DNA from: Agrobacterium tumefaciens
Lineage (GTDB): Bacteria > Pseudomonadota > Alphaproteobacteria > Rhizobiales > Rhizobiaceae
Reading direction: 5' to 3'
DNA length: 64,000 nucleotides
Assembly (NCBI RefSeq): GCF_009649785.1
Contig: NZ_WJOK01000016.1
Location: 1-64,000 of the forward strand
In this document: one piece after another, positions 18,116-27,024 of the stretch
How positions within the stretch are numbered: the first letter of the stretch is position 1
How the letters are laid out: each line of letters opens with the position of its first letter
The notes under the pieces: generated by a model
Told to the model about the DNA's origin: nothing
The model's database searches: none
What the model saw: the letters and a program-made list of their open reading frames with translations, nothing else
Made by a program: the position numbers and the translations under genes

Positions 18116-19150
18116 ATGCCGAAACACAGACATGTCGATATTCGACCAATGACAGAGCAAGAAATGAGCGATTTCACACGCAGCGCAGCCATCCCCTCAC
18201 GGACAATTCACCCCCCACAGTCCATTAGCGTCGAAGCGCAAGCGTCACTGTCGCGTCTGGTCGACAAGGACGGCAGTCCCATCAATGCGCAGTATGAAAT
18301 GCCCTCTCCGGAGGACTTTTCCGGCTGGATGAATATAAAAGCCGCAGTAGATGCGCATTACGCCGCCGCGGCAAAAGATCTTGCCGGGAGTTTGCAGTCC
18401 ACAGTCGAGACAATCGTAGTCGAACAAGCAACGATCCATGTCGCGACGCCGCACGGGCAATTTGATGCTCGTGGCGCACTGATCGACCTGCATGGTGGCG
18501 CATTGGTGTTTGGAGGCGGTGAGGCCTGCCGCGTCAGTGCGCGTCGCCAGGCGCACCAGCATGTCGTTCGATGCTATGGCGTCGATTACCGGATGCCGCC
18601 TGAGCATCCATATCCGGCCGCTCTTGATGACTGCTTGGCCACGTATCGCCATGTCTTGACTGGTCATTCCCCCGACAAGGTGGTCATCTTGGGTCGATCG
18701 GCAGGCGGCAATCTGGCGACCGCCATGCTGCTGCGGGCGAAAGATGAAGGCATGCCAATGCCCGGCAGATTAGTCTTGCTCTCGCCACAGGTTGACCTCA
18801 CCGAATCGGGCGACAGTTTCCAAACAAACCAGATAATTGATCTCGTTCTGCCGCGCCCGCTCAGATCAAACAACCTGCTCTACGCTGGTGGTGCTGATCT
18901 TTCCAATCCCTATTTATCGCCGCTCTTCGGCGATTTGGCGGGCCTTCCGCCGACATTTTTGCAGACCGGCACGCGTGACCTGTTCCTATCGAACACGGTG
19001 AGGATGCATCGAGCCTTGCGAAAAGCTGGCGTGGAAACAGAATTGCACGTCTTTGAAGCCATGCCCCATGGTGGCTTCATGGGTGGGACACCGGAAGACC
19101 AGGAACTCGAAGCGGAGATCCACCGGTTCGTCATGGCAAACTGGAACTAA
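18116..19150 (+). CDS. Alpha/beta hydrolase, hormone-sensitive-lipase family
   Basis: A 344-residue esterase. The oxyanion-hole motif HGGAL (126-130) and nucleophile elbow GRSAGG (S195) are typical of the HSL family. The C-terminal part carries the expected acid and base in GTRDLFL and MPHGGF. The first 80 residues would be the cap region. No signal peptide. The start is uncertain because no good ribosome-binding site stands before 18116. It converges on the SDR gene that follows. Confidence 0.75.
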   Translation: MPKHRHVDIRPMTEQEMSDFTRSAAIPSRTIHPPQSISVEAQASLSRLVDKDGSPINAQYEMPSPEDFSGWMNIKAAVDAHYAAAAKDLAGSLQSTVETIVVEQATIHVATPHGQFDARGALIDLHGGALVFGGGEACRVSARRQAHQHVVRCYGVDYRMPPEHPYPAALDDCLATYRHVLTGHSPDKVVILGRSAGGNLATAMLLRAKDEGMPMPGRLVLLSPQVDLTESGDSFQTNQIIDLVLPRPLRSNNLLYAGGADLSNPYLSPLFGDLAGLPPTFLQTGTRDLFLSNTVRMHRALRKAGVETELHVFEAMPHGGFMGGTPEDQELEAEIHRFVMANWN

Positions 19151-19195
19151 GGCCGGAAACCCACACAGGTTTGGCGCCGCCCCTCTGTTGTCCTG

Positions 19196-20005
19196 CTACA
19201 TCCCTGGCCACATTCCTCCGTCAAGTCGGAGGTTTGCTCCTGTGATATAGCCGGCACGGGGGCTCGAGAGAAACGCAATCGCATCCGCAATCTCCTCGAG
19301 GGTTCCGACCCTTCCAAGGGGCACCTGAGCAAACATTGGCAGGATTTCTCTCTCTATGTCATTCCAGGGGGCGTCGATGGACATCCCCCTCTCAATGGCT
19401 TTCTTACGGAATGCGGTATCCAAACTGATGCTATGCACCGTTCCAGGCGAAACGGTGTTTGCGGTGATGCCGTATGCAGCAACGTCTTTTGCGAGCGACG
19501 CCGTCATCGCGATCATGGCTGCTTTGGCGGCAGAGTAGTCCGGTCGACTTGCAGGCGGCATCAGGGCCGCCAGGCTTGAGATGTTTATGATCCGACCCCA
19601 CCGCGACGCTTTCATTGCGGGCAGAACGAGCGAGATGATCCTCACAGATGCGAGCACGTTCCTGTCATAGACAGCGGCCCACGTTTCAGAGCTTGTCGAG
19701 GTCCAATCCTCCGCCGGGGCAGATCCGCCGGCATTGTTGACCAGGATGTCGATCGAGCCTGCTGCAGCCTTTGAATCACGAACCAGACGATCAACCTGAT
19801 CCGGCACTGTCAGATCGCCAAATACCGCGAAAGCATGACCTCCAGAGGATATGATATCATGGGCGACCTCCTCTGTTTTCATTCTGTCGCGACCGTGGAC
19901 AAGAACGGTTGCCCCTTCCTTTGCGAGGCCTCTGGCCACGCCCTCGCCAATCCCCTTACTGCTTCCCGTGACCAGTGCAACCTTGTTTTGGAGTTGTAAG
20001 TCCAT
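19196..20005 (-). CDS. SDR-family oxidoreductase
   Basis: A 269-residue classical short-chain dehydrogenase. Cofactor motif TGSSKGIGEG near the N-terminus, then NNAGGSAPA, the catalytic Ser in INISSLAAL and Tyr/Lys in YSAAKAAM, ending with the usual YITGANLRLDGGMWPG. It is divergent from an HxlR regulator with only 46 bases between the two starts, so that regulator probably controls it. Substrate unknown. Confidence 0.85.
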   Translation of the reverse strand: MDLQLQNKVALVTGSSKGIGEGVARGLAKEGATVLVHGRDRMKTEEVAHDIISSGGHAFAVFGDLTVPDQVDRLVRDSKAAAGSIDILVNNAGGSAPAEDWTSTSSETWAAVYDRNVLASVRIISLVLPAMKASRWGRIINISSLAALMPPASRPDYSAAKAAMIAMTASLAKDVAAYGITANTVSPGTVHSISLDTAFRKKAIERGMSIDAPWNDIEREILPMFAQVPLGRVGTLEEIADAIAFLSSPRAGYITGANLRLDGGMWPGM

Positions 20006-20051
20006 GATATTCCATCCGTGTTATCGTCTCCTGCAGATATGAGGTTCGTTG

Positions 20052-20432
20052 ATGAAACAGGCAATTACGCACTTTAAAGTGCCTGTCGAGGACAGGGCGA
20101 CATGCCTCGGAGCCGACGGATCTGTCTCTCATGTCAGTAGGGTGCTTCGGATGATCACAGGACGTTGGAAACTGCCGATCCTTTTCCGATTGTTCGCCGA
20201 ACCATCATTGCGGGCATCGCAGTTCATGAGAGACATACCCGGGATATCCCAGAAGATGCTAACGCAACATCTCAGGGAACTGGAAAATGACGGCCTCATA
20301 AGCCGACACGACTTTCAAGAGCAGCCACCTCGAGTCGAATACTCGCTGAGTTCAGCAGGCCACGGGCTTATGCCGATTTTGATGGCGGTCAGGGAATTCT
20401 CTCGGGATTATCCCGTCGATCGGCGTCTATAA
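20052..20432 (+). CDS. HxlR-family transcriptional regulator
   Basis: A 126-residue winged-helix regulator with the HxlR pattern: ITGRWKLPILFRLF, then the recognition region ISQKMLTQHLRELENDGLISR and the wing VEYSLSSAGHGL. The ATG at 20052 is preferred to the TTG one codon earlier. One Cys (C20 in the ATG numbering) sits before the first helix, as in HxlR members that sense reactive electrophiles. Target: most likely the divergent SDR. Confidence 0.85.
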   Translation: MKQAITHFKVPVEDRATCLGADGSVSHVSRVLRMITGRWKLPILFRLFAEPSLRASQFMRDIPGISQKMLTQHLRELENDGLISRHDFQEQPPRVEYSLSSAGHGLMPILMAVREFSRDYPVDRRL

Positions 20433-20513
20433 CTAACTTGGGTGCCGAACGCTTGGCGCAACATTCCGAAAATATCGCTTGTATTATGGACTGAATGGTT
20501 CCATATTGACTCC

Positions 20514-21125
20514 ATGGTCAAGCGCACTCAAATATCCGCGTCCGTTGGTCGCCCTCGAGAATTTGAACTCGATGAAGCAGTTCGAAAAGCAATGCAGGTA
20601 TTTTGGGATCGTGGATATCACGATGCATCACTTCCCGACCTGCTTGAGGGCATGGAGCTTTCCAGGGGCAGCTTTTATAAGGCTTTCGTCGACAAGCGAG
20701 GCGTCTATCTGCGTGCCCTCGACGCATACATCGAGGACGCCGTTCGCTCGGTCGGTGAAACGCTGCATTCCAATCCGTCGCCCAAAGCCGCAATTCGAGA
20801 CGCTTTTTCTCAACAAGTGGATCAAGCATCGGGAACGGAAGGTCTGCGTGGATGCTTTGTCGTCTTTGCAGCTGTCGAAATGCTGCCAGAGGATAAAGAG
20901 GTCGCACCACGTATTTCCCGGCTGTTCAGACGGTTGCAAGATCTTTATGCGGCGGCGATCATAAGGGCCCAGGCCTTGGGCGAAATCGATCCAGGGCTGG
21001 ATGAACGAACGCTCGCCAGGTTCCTCGTGTGTCAGATTCAGGGCATGCGGGTCCTCGCCAAGGCAGGAGCGGATCGCGCTGAGACTAGGGCCATGGTCGA
21101 ACTGGCACTGAAGGCACTTGGCTGA
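20514..21125 (+). CDS. TetR-family regulator
   Basis: A 203-residue regulator starting at ATG 20514 (MVKRTQISASVGRPREF). The HTH spans VFWDRGYHDASLPDLLEGME and LSRGSFYKAFVDKRGVYL, and the C-terminal helical domain follows. A longer frame back to 20442 lacks support. Its leader contains GGTTCCATA, which resembles half of the palindrome at 21133-21152 in front of the MFS gene. It therefore probably represses itself and the pump. Confidence 0.85.
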   Translation: MVKRTQISASVGRPREFELDEAVRKAMQVFWDRGYHDASLPDLLEGMELSRGSFYKAFVDKRGVYLRALDAYIEDAVRSVGETLHSNPSPKAAIRDAFSQQVDQASGTEGLRGCFVVFAAVEMLPEDKEVAPRISRLFRRLQDLYAAAIIRAQALGEIDPGLDERTLARFLVCQIQGMRVLAKAGADRAETRAMVELALKALG

Positions 21126-21132
21126 ACCAAAT

Positions 21133-21152
21133 TTGGAACCAAATAGTTCCAA
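21133..21152. promoter_or_regulatory. Operator-like palindrome before the MFS pump gene
   Basis: TTGGAAC-caaata-GTTCCAA is a perfect inverted repeat with 7-base arms. It lies between the TetR gene stop and the pump start and is the natural target of the TetR protein encoded upstream. Confidence 0.6.
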
Positions 21153-21205
21153 ATACTTAACATTGCAAACCGTCGATCGATTTTTTGGTCGATGTGGAGA
21201 CACTT

Positions 21206-22624
21206 ATGAGAGACACCAGCAATCCCGATGACAAACTCGATCCACGTCGATGGATGGCACTGGTTATCCTTTTGACCGGCGCCTTTTTGCCACCGCTCGA
21301 CTTCTTCATCGTCAATGTGGCGCTGCCCTCGATCCGGGAGGATTTCAGGGCCTCTGCGTCAACGATGCAGCTGATTATCTCCGGTTACGCCACCACCTAT
21401 GCTGTGATGCTGATCACTGGGGGCAGGCTTGGAGATCTCTATGGTCGACGAAATGTCTTTCTGGCTGGAATGGTCGGGTTTGCAGCCGCATCTGCCTTAT
21501 GCGGGTTTGCCTGGTCTCCAGCCGCGTTGGTCGCCGGCCGTATCCTTCAGGGATTTGCAGCGGCAATCATGGCACCGCAAGCCTTGGCTTCCATCAATGC
21601 GATTTTCCCAGACCACGAAAAATCAAAAGCCCTCAGCTTTTATGCCCTGACATTCGGGGTGGCATCGATGGTTGGTCTGTTTCTCGGTGGTGCGTTGATT
21701 GCGCTTGATATCCTTGGACTTGGATGGAGAGCCATCTTCCTCATCAACCTGCCGGTTATCGCGGTCGCTGCGCCGTCGGCCTTCATCATGTTGCGGGAAA
21801 CCCGATCTGAGCGCCCAAGCAAACTGGATCTTGGCGGAGCATTGTTGATCGCGATTGCGCTATCTGCGCTGATTGCGCCGCTGATCGAGGGGCGGGAGCA
21901 GGGGTGGCCGACCTGGCTAATCCTGATGCTTGCCATGTCCCTCCCGTTTTTCCTCCTGTTCTGGCGGCATGAGAAACACCTGGAGTCGACGGGGAGAGAT
22001 CCGATTCTTGCACCTAGCCTGCTGCAAAACCGTGGACTAATGCGCGGGCTACTGGCTGCATTGTTCTTCTACTCGCTTGCGGCCTTCTGGCTGATATTCT
22101 CGGTCTATCAGCAGGGTGGCCTTGGTCTGACCCCTTTCGAGGCCGGGCTGGCGATCCTTCCTGCGGCCGTCGGCTTCGTCCTTGGTCCTTTTGCAAGTGA
22201 GCGCATCCTCCGCGTCTTCGGAAGATTTTCCGCAGGCGCCGGCATGGTGCTGCAAGCTGCAGGGTTGTTTGGAACGGCGGCCTTGATTTCGAATGGCCTT
22301 CCGCAATTCCTCTTTGCTGCGCTTTTTCTTATCGGTGCGGGGCAGGGGATCGCCCTTCCAAACCTGGTGAAGAGCATCGTGCAAAGGGTGGACCGGACGC
22401 AGTCAGGATTGGCCTCTGGTCTGGTCAATTCGATGTTTCAGATTGGCGGTGCGTTGGCAGCCGCAATCGTTGGCGGATTGTTCTTCTCGATCCTGGGGTC
22501 GGCCACAGACGTTCAATCCATTGGCCGAGCATACAGCGTTGCAGCCGTTGCAATTGCCATTTGTCTTCTCGTCGCGGGATGGCTTTCCGTCAGCCTGACA
22601 TCGACACAACCGTTGCGTCGATGA
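21206..22624 (+). CDS. MFS multidrug efflux transporter (DHA2, 14-helix type)
   Basis: A 472-residue membrane protein with about 14 hydrophobic segments. DHA2 features are the N-terminal PPLDFFIVNVALPSI, the loop GGRLGDLYGRRNVF and the motif-C-like GFAAAIMAPQALASI. GGAG precedes the ATG at 21206. It follows a TetR gene and its operator, the usual arrangement of an inducible drug or metabolite exporter. Confidence 0.85.
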   Translation: MRDTSNPDDKLDPRRWMALVILLTGAFLPPLDFFIVNVALPSIREDFRASASTMQLIISGYATTYAVMLITGGRLGDLYGRRNVFLAGMVGFAAASALCGFAWSPAALVAGRILQGFAAAIMAPQALASINAIFPDHEKSKALSFYALTFGVASMVGLFLGGALIALDILGLGWRAIFLINLPVIAVAAPSAFIMLRETRSERPSKLDLGGALLIAIALSALIAPLIEGREQGWPTWLILMLAMSLPFFLLFWRHEKHLESTGRDPILAPSLLQNRGLMRGLLAALFFYSLAAFWLIFSVYQQGGLGLTPFEAGLAILPAAVGFVLGPFASERILRVFGRFSAGAGMVLQAAGLFGTAALISNGLPQFLFAALFLIGAGQGIALPNLVKSIVQRVDRTQSGLASGLVNSMFQIGGALAAAIVGGLFFSILGSATDVQSIGRAYSVAAVAIAICLLVAGWLSVSLTSTQPLRR

Positions 22625-22712
22625 GCGGCCCCATAGCAGCGCATCATCAGCCGATCGCGCGGAAACGGCGTGAAACTCCCGAGCAAAACAGAGACATTCA
22701 GAGGTACTCTCC

Positions 22713-23468
22713 ATGAACAACATCTCCACACTACCTCTTTCCGGCAAGCGCGCTCTGGTCACCGGTGCGGCACGCGGTATCGGTGCGGCAATTGCGCTAA
22801 AACTGGCCGAGGATGGTGCCGACGTTGCGATCACCTATGAGAAGTCGGTCGAGAAAGCGGAAGCTCTCGTTGCCAAGATCCGCGCCATGGGTCGAAATGC
22901 GATCGCCATCCATGCCGATGCCGCGAACATAGCAGCCGCGATGGCTACTGTCGAACAAACTGTCGCTGAGCTCGGCGGCCTTGATATTCTGGTCAATAAT
23001 GCCGGTGTCCTTTTCGCAAGTGATTTCTCCACGCAGCCACTTGAGGAGATTGATCTTCAGCTGAACGTCAATGTTCGCGGCGTCTTTCTGATCACCCAGG
23101 CAGCGCTGAAATACATCCCCAACGGAGGTCGCATCATCAGTACCGGCAGCAATGCGGGTCTGGCTGTCCCGTTCGCGGGGATCGCGGTCTACGCCGCGAC
23201 CAAGTCTGCGCTGGAAAGCTTCACGCGCGGTCTCGCACGTGAGCTGGGCTCTCGGGAAATTACCGTCAATCTGGTTCGACCAGGTCCGATTGATACTGAC
23301 ATGAACCCTGCCGATGGCGCGCTTGCAGCCGCCATTCTGCCAAACCTGTCGATTGCTCGATATGGTAAAACCAGAGAAGTCGCTGAGGCGGTCGCCTTTC
23401 TTGCGGGCCCCGGTGCAGCGTACATCACCGGCTCAGGCATTCTCGTCGATGGTGGCATCAGTGCCTGA
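22713..23468 (+). CDS. SDR-family oxidoreductase (3-oxoacyl-ACP-reductase-like)
   Basis: A 251-residue classical SDR with TGAARGIGAA, NNAGVL, ISTGSNAG (Ser), YAATKSAL (Tyr/Lys) and the C-terminal ITGSGILVDGG. AGAGGT precedes the ATG. It lies 88 bases downstream of the MFS pump in the same orientation and could be part of the TetR regulon. Confidence 0.85.
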   Translation: MNNISTLPLSGKRALVTGAARGIGAAIALKLAEDGADVAITYEKSVEKAEALVAKIRAMGRNAIAIHADAANIAAAMATVEQTVAELGGLDILVNNAGVLFASDFSTQPLEEIDLQLNVNVRGVFLITQAALKYIPNGGRIISTGSNAGLAVPFAGIAVYAATKSALESFTRGLARELGSREITVNLVRPGPIDTDMNPADGALAAAILPNLSIARYGKTREVAEAVAFLAGPGAAYITGSGILVDGGISA

Positions 23469-23719
23469 GCATTGATACGAGGCGGTGCCTCGCCGCTCTG
23501 TCCTGCAGGTGATAACGGGGAATTTGGGCGCGCATGGGCTGCGGAGTTCCCTCCGCTGCACTGTGCGCGTAAATTTGGCGAAGCGGGCGGCGGCCATCAT
23601 CCAGGAATTTCTCCACTCCGTTGGTGGTGGTTTTCCTGAGTTGCAATCGTACCAAGGTAGCAAATATGGGTGGCCTGGTTTCTGCGCAAGCGCCCGTTGC
23701 GCGGTAACAGACCTAACGT

Positions 23720-24427
23720 ATGAACATGGAGAAACTTTTGAAGACCATCGGCATACTTGGCGGAATGTCCGCGACGTCAACCCAGATTTATTACCGAGAA
23801 CTCTGCAGGCTTACCCGCGAGAGCCTGGGAGGACTTCATTCTCCCGAGCTTCTCATACGGTCTGTCGACTTCGACGAAATCGAGAAGTTGCAGGCATCCT
23901 CTGACTGGGACGCCGCGGGCCGAATCCTCAATGAACACGCTATCGCGCTGCAGCGCGGAGGTGCCGACCTCCTCATCCTGGCGACAAACACCATGCACAA
24001 GGTGGCGGACAAGATCGTGGGCGGGGTGTCGATCCCGTTTGTGCACATCGCGGACGCAACTGCAACCGCTATCGTCGACCGCGGTTTCCGGAGACCGGGT
24101 TTGATGGCAACGGCCTTCACCATGGAGCAGACCTTCTACACCGACCGCCTCATCGCTCAGGGGCTGTCGCCAACGATCCCTGAAGCTGATGATCGAGCTG
24201 AAACCCATCGTATTATCTATGGAGAGCTGTGCCGCGACATCGTTCGCGAGGAGAGCCGCTTGACCTATGAACGGATTGCGCAGCGTCTGGTCGACAAAGG
24301 CTGCGACTGTCTTATCCTCGGCTGTACCGAGGTGGGTATGCTGTTGAACGAGGATAACGTAGACGTTCCCGTCTTCGACACGACCCTCATTCATTGCAAA
24401 GCCGCCCTTCAAGCTGCTTTACAATGA
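23720..24427 (+). CDS. Aspartate/glutamate-racemase-family amino acid racemase (YgeA-like)
   Basis: A 235-residue cofactor-independent racemase. N-terminal GILGGMSATST, VDFDEIE, ATNTMHKVAD, and C-terminal LGCTEVGML. Two-cysteine racemases have CNT at the first site; here the position is Thr (TNT), as in the E. coli YgeA subgroup, while the second Cys (GCTE) is kept. ATG is at 23720 or 23726. The 250 bases upstream show no gene. The AraC gene that follows runs convergent. Confidence 0.82.
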   Translation: MNMEKLLKTIGILGGMSATSTQIYYRELCRLTRESLGGLHSPELLIRSVDFDEIEKLQASSDWDAAGRILNEHAIALQRGGADLLILATNTMHKVADKIVGGVSIPFVHIADATATAIVDRGFRRPGLMATAFTMEQTFYTDRLIAQGLSPTIPEADDRAETHRIIYGELCRDIVREESRLTYERIAQRLVDKGCDCLILGCTEVGMLLNEDNVDVPVFDTTLIHCKAALQAALQ

Positions 24428-24478
24428 CATGTTGTGTTCTGACGGTCGATCGATTGTGAGAACGATGAGGGGCAATGG

Positions 24479-25402
24479 TCAAACCTGTTCGCCCAGGTGA
24501 TGCCGGACCCACTTCGCTTCTTCCGATGCGGTACGCCCGAAATGCCGTTTGAAATCACGGCTGAATTGCGCCGGGCTGACATAGCCCACTGACGCCGCCA
24601 CCTCTGCAATTGTTCCAGTCTGGCGGGCGATCATCAGTCTCGCTTCATGGAGCCGCATCGCCTTCACATATTGCATGGGACTTGAGCCTGTCAGCTCCTT
24701 GAAATGGACATGGTAGGAAGGAACGCTCATGCCCACCCCTCTGGCCAGGTCCGCGACGGTGATTTCAGAGCCGTAGTTTTTGCGCAGCCATGCCAGGCTC
24801 TCGACCAGTTTTCCCGACGTCCCTTTCCGCTGCAGGGCGGCGATCACTGCGCCGCCTTGCGGCCCTGACATGACCCGGTAATGCAACTCACGCAGGATGG
24901 AGCCGCCAAGGACGGCGACCTCAACCGGACTGCCAAGCACCGTCAGCAAGCGCAGCAGGACGTCTTCGATACTGCTATCCATCCTGCTCGAGAAGAGCCC
25001 TTTTGGCTTGACGCTTGCAGGACCGGCGAGATTTTCGAGCTGCGTGGCGATCTCGGCCGCCATCTGCATATCGAACTCTAAATAGACCGCGAGCAGTGGC
25101 CGCCGTGCACTGGCTGTAGATGTCATCCGGAAGGGGACGGGCACCGAAACGGCAAGATAGTGGTCTTCGTCGTAGAGGTAGATTTCCCCGTCCAGAATGC
25201 CGTGTTTGCTCCCCTGCAATACGAACACGGCACCCGGCTTATAAAGAACCGGAATGTCATTCAGCACTGCTTCCGTGCGTAGGATACGAATACAACCGAG
25301 CCCGGTCTGGTTGTAGCCAAGACGAGGAGCGAGTTGTCCGGCCAAGGCGGCACACTGGTCATGTGTAGAGGGCGGCATTTTACAGTTCATAGGAATTGGC
25401 AA
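24479..25402 (-). CDS. AraC-family regulator
   Basis: A 307-residue regulator. The N-terminal cupin-like arm carries VLYKPGAVFVLQGSKHG and the PVPF segment of the AraC_N type. The C-terminal pair of HTHs has ITVADLARGVGMSVPSYHVH and GTIAEVAASVGYVSPAQFSR. It is divergent from the SDR at 25484 with an 81-base gap, and that SDR is the likely target. Confidence 0.88.
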   Translation of the reverse strand: MPIPMNCKMPPSTHDQCAALAGQLAPRLGYNQTGLGCIRILRTEAVLNDIPVLYKPGAVFVLQGSKHGILDGEIYLYDEDHYLAVSVPVPFRMTSTASARRPLLAVYLEFDMQMAAEIATQLENLAGPASVKPKGLFSSRMDSSIEDVLLRLLTVLGSPVEVAVLGGSILRELHYRVMSGPQGGAVIAALQRKGTSGKLVESLAWLRKNYGSEITVADLARGVGMSVPSYHVHFKELTGSSPMQYVKAMRLHEARLMIARQTGTIAEVAASVGYVSPAQFSRDFKRHFGRTASEEAKWVRHHLGEQV

Positions 25403-25483
25403 AACTCTAAGAGGATTCGCAATCGAACCCGCGTTGTCTCCAGATTATCTGTCACATCAACGGGTAATCAAGGAGTTTCAGAA

Positions 25484-26311
25484 ATGTCGAGCAAAACGTT
25501 TTTCATAACAGGGGCGAACTCGGGCTTTGGATTGGCGATCGCCACTGCCGCAATCGAAGCCGGTCACACCGTCATCGGGACCGTCCGCTCCGAAGCCTCG
25601 CGCGAAGCGCTGGCAAAGACCCTCCCGGAACTGCGCCCGGTCCTCTGCGACGTCACCGAATTCGTTCGCATCCCTGACGTCGTTCAGCAAGCGGAGGGCG
25701 AACACGGTCCGGTCGATGTGCTGATCAACAACGCGGGATACGGGCACGAGGGTGTGCTTGAGGAATCGCCGATCGAGGAGATGCGCCGCCAGTTCGACGT
25801 GAACGTGTTTGGCGCCGTTGCAGTCGCCAAGGCGTTTCTCCCAAGGTTCCGTGAGCGCCGAAGCGGCTTTATCGTCAACGTCACGTCGATGGGCGGCATG
25901 ATCACCATGCCCGGCATCGCCTATTACTGCGGCAGCAAGTTCGCGTTGCAGGGTATTTCAGAGGTCATGCGGTCGGAAATGGCGCCGTTCGGTGTGCACG
26001 TAACAACCCTTTGCCCCGGCTCGTTTCGGACGGACTGGGCAGGCCGTTCCATGGTCCGTACAGAGCGTTCCATTGCTGACTATGATACCCTGTTTGATCC
26101 GATCCGCGAGGCGCGTCAGGCAGTGAGCGGCAAGCAGCTCGGAAATCCGCAAAAGCTCGCCGACGCGGTGCTGACCCTCATCGAATCTGACAATCCCCCG
26201 CCGCAACTTCTCCTTGGCAGCGATGCGCTTAAACATGTAACGGCGCGGATCGAACGCCTGACCCAGGAAATCGGAGCTTGGAAGGGCGTGACTGTCTCCA
26301 CGGACGGCTAA
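25484..26311 (+). CDS. SDR-family oxidoreductase
   Basis: A 275-residue SDR starting at ATG 25484 with AGGAG upstream. Motifs: TGANSGFGLA, NNAGYGHEG, VNVTSMGG (Ser), YYCGSKFAL (Tyr/Lys, with Cys in between). This TGxxxGFG subgroup also includes the SDR at 31765. A longer frame to 25334 overlaps the AraC gene and is not used. Confidence 0.85.
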   Translation: MSSKTFFITGANSGFGLAIATAAIEAGHTVIGTVRSEASREALAKTLPELRPVLCDVTEFVRIPDVVQQAEGEHGPVDVLINNAGYGHEGVLEESPIEEMRRQFDVNVFGAVAVAKAFLPRFRERRSGFIVNVTSMGGMITMPGIAYYCGSKFALQGISEVMRSEMAPFGVHVTTLCPGSFRTDWAGRSMVRTERSIADYDTLFDPIREARQAVSGKQLGNPQKLADAVLTLIESDNPPPQLLLGSDALKHVTARIERLTQEIGAWKGVTVSTDG

Positions 26312-26343
26312 CGCAAACCCAAAATTTGCTGTTGACGATCTGC

Positions 26344-26357
26344 CTACTAGAAGGTAG
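26344..26357. promoter_or_regulatory. TetR operator, site 1
   Basis: CTACTAGAAGGTAG lies 9 bases before the TetR start. Its reverse complement occurs with two central changes at 27001-27014 (CTACTAG-TT-GGTAG when read on the minus strand). Two near-identical 14-mers bracketing the TetR gene suggest one regulator acting on both promoters. Confidence 0.65.
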
Positions 26358-26366
26358 ACAGGCTGC

Positions 26367-26957
26367 ATGAGCAATCTTTCGACCACCTCGGACGACATTC
26401 TGGCGTCCACCCGACACCTTCTGATAAGCGGCGGCTACAATGGCTTCAGCTACGCCGATATCTCGGAGATTGTCGGTATCCGCAAAGCAAGCATTCATCA
26501 TCATTTTCCCAGCAAGGTCGATCTGGTGCGTGAGCTGGTCAAGCGTTATCGGGAGGATGGCCAGGCAAGCGTGGCAGTCCTTGAGCAGAAGGTTCCGAAT
26601 GCTCTGGACATCCTCAAGGCTTATGCAAACCACTGGGCTGCATGCATTGAGGATGCCAGCAGACCCTACTGTGTCTGTGCTATGCTTGCCAGTGAACTGC
26701 CATCCCTCCCCACGGAAGTCGCAACCGAGGTGACGAACTTTTTTCGCTTCATCTCCTCGTGGCTGGCATCGGTCATGGAGCGAGGTTCCAAGCAGGGCGA
26801 ACTGACCCTTACCAGTCTGCCGCATGTCGAAGCCGAAACATTTCTGGCAACCGTCTACGGGGCAATGCTTTCGGCGAGAGCCAATGGGAAGCCGGAAGTG
26901 TTCTCAATGATACTCGAACCTGCCCTCAATCGTCTCACGCCGACGGTTTCTCACTAA
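26367..26957 (+). CDS. TetR-family regulator of the redox module
   Basis: A 196-residue regulator with HTH GFSYADISEIVGIRKASIHH and HHFPSKVDLVRELV. The C-terminal domain contains two close cysteines (YCVCAML), which could sense oxidants or electrophiles. Matching operators sit before its own start and before the next gene, so it probably controls the genes from 27025 onwards. Confidence 0.85.
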   Translation: MSNLSTTSDDILASTRHLLISGGYNGFSYADISEIVGIRKASIHHHFPSKVDLVRELVKRYREDGQASVAVLEQKVPNALDILKAYANHWAACIEDASRPYCVCAMLASELPSLPTEVATEVTNFFRFISSWLASVMERGSKQGELTLTSLPHVEAETFLATVYGAMLSARANGKPEVFSMILEPALNRLTPTVSH

Positions 26958-27000
26958 TCCTGCGTGGCAAGGCTACTCGGGTCAATCGCGTCCATCGAAA

Positions 27001-27014
27001 CTACCAACTAGTAG
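27001..27014. promoter_or_regulatory. TetR operator, site 2
   Basis: CTACCAACTAGTAG is the inverted counterpart of the 26344-26357 site and lies 10 bases before the ATG of the periplasmic protein gene. It overlaps the AGGAAG ribosome-binding region. Confidence 0.6.
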
Positions 27015-27024
27015 GAAGATAAAA

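Noticed and set aside
23720..24427. Racemase inactive through loss of the first catalytic Cys
   Set aside because: The YgeA subgroup naturally has Thr at this place, so the residue does not show inactivation.
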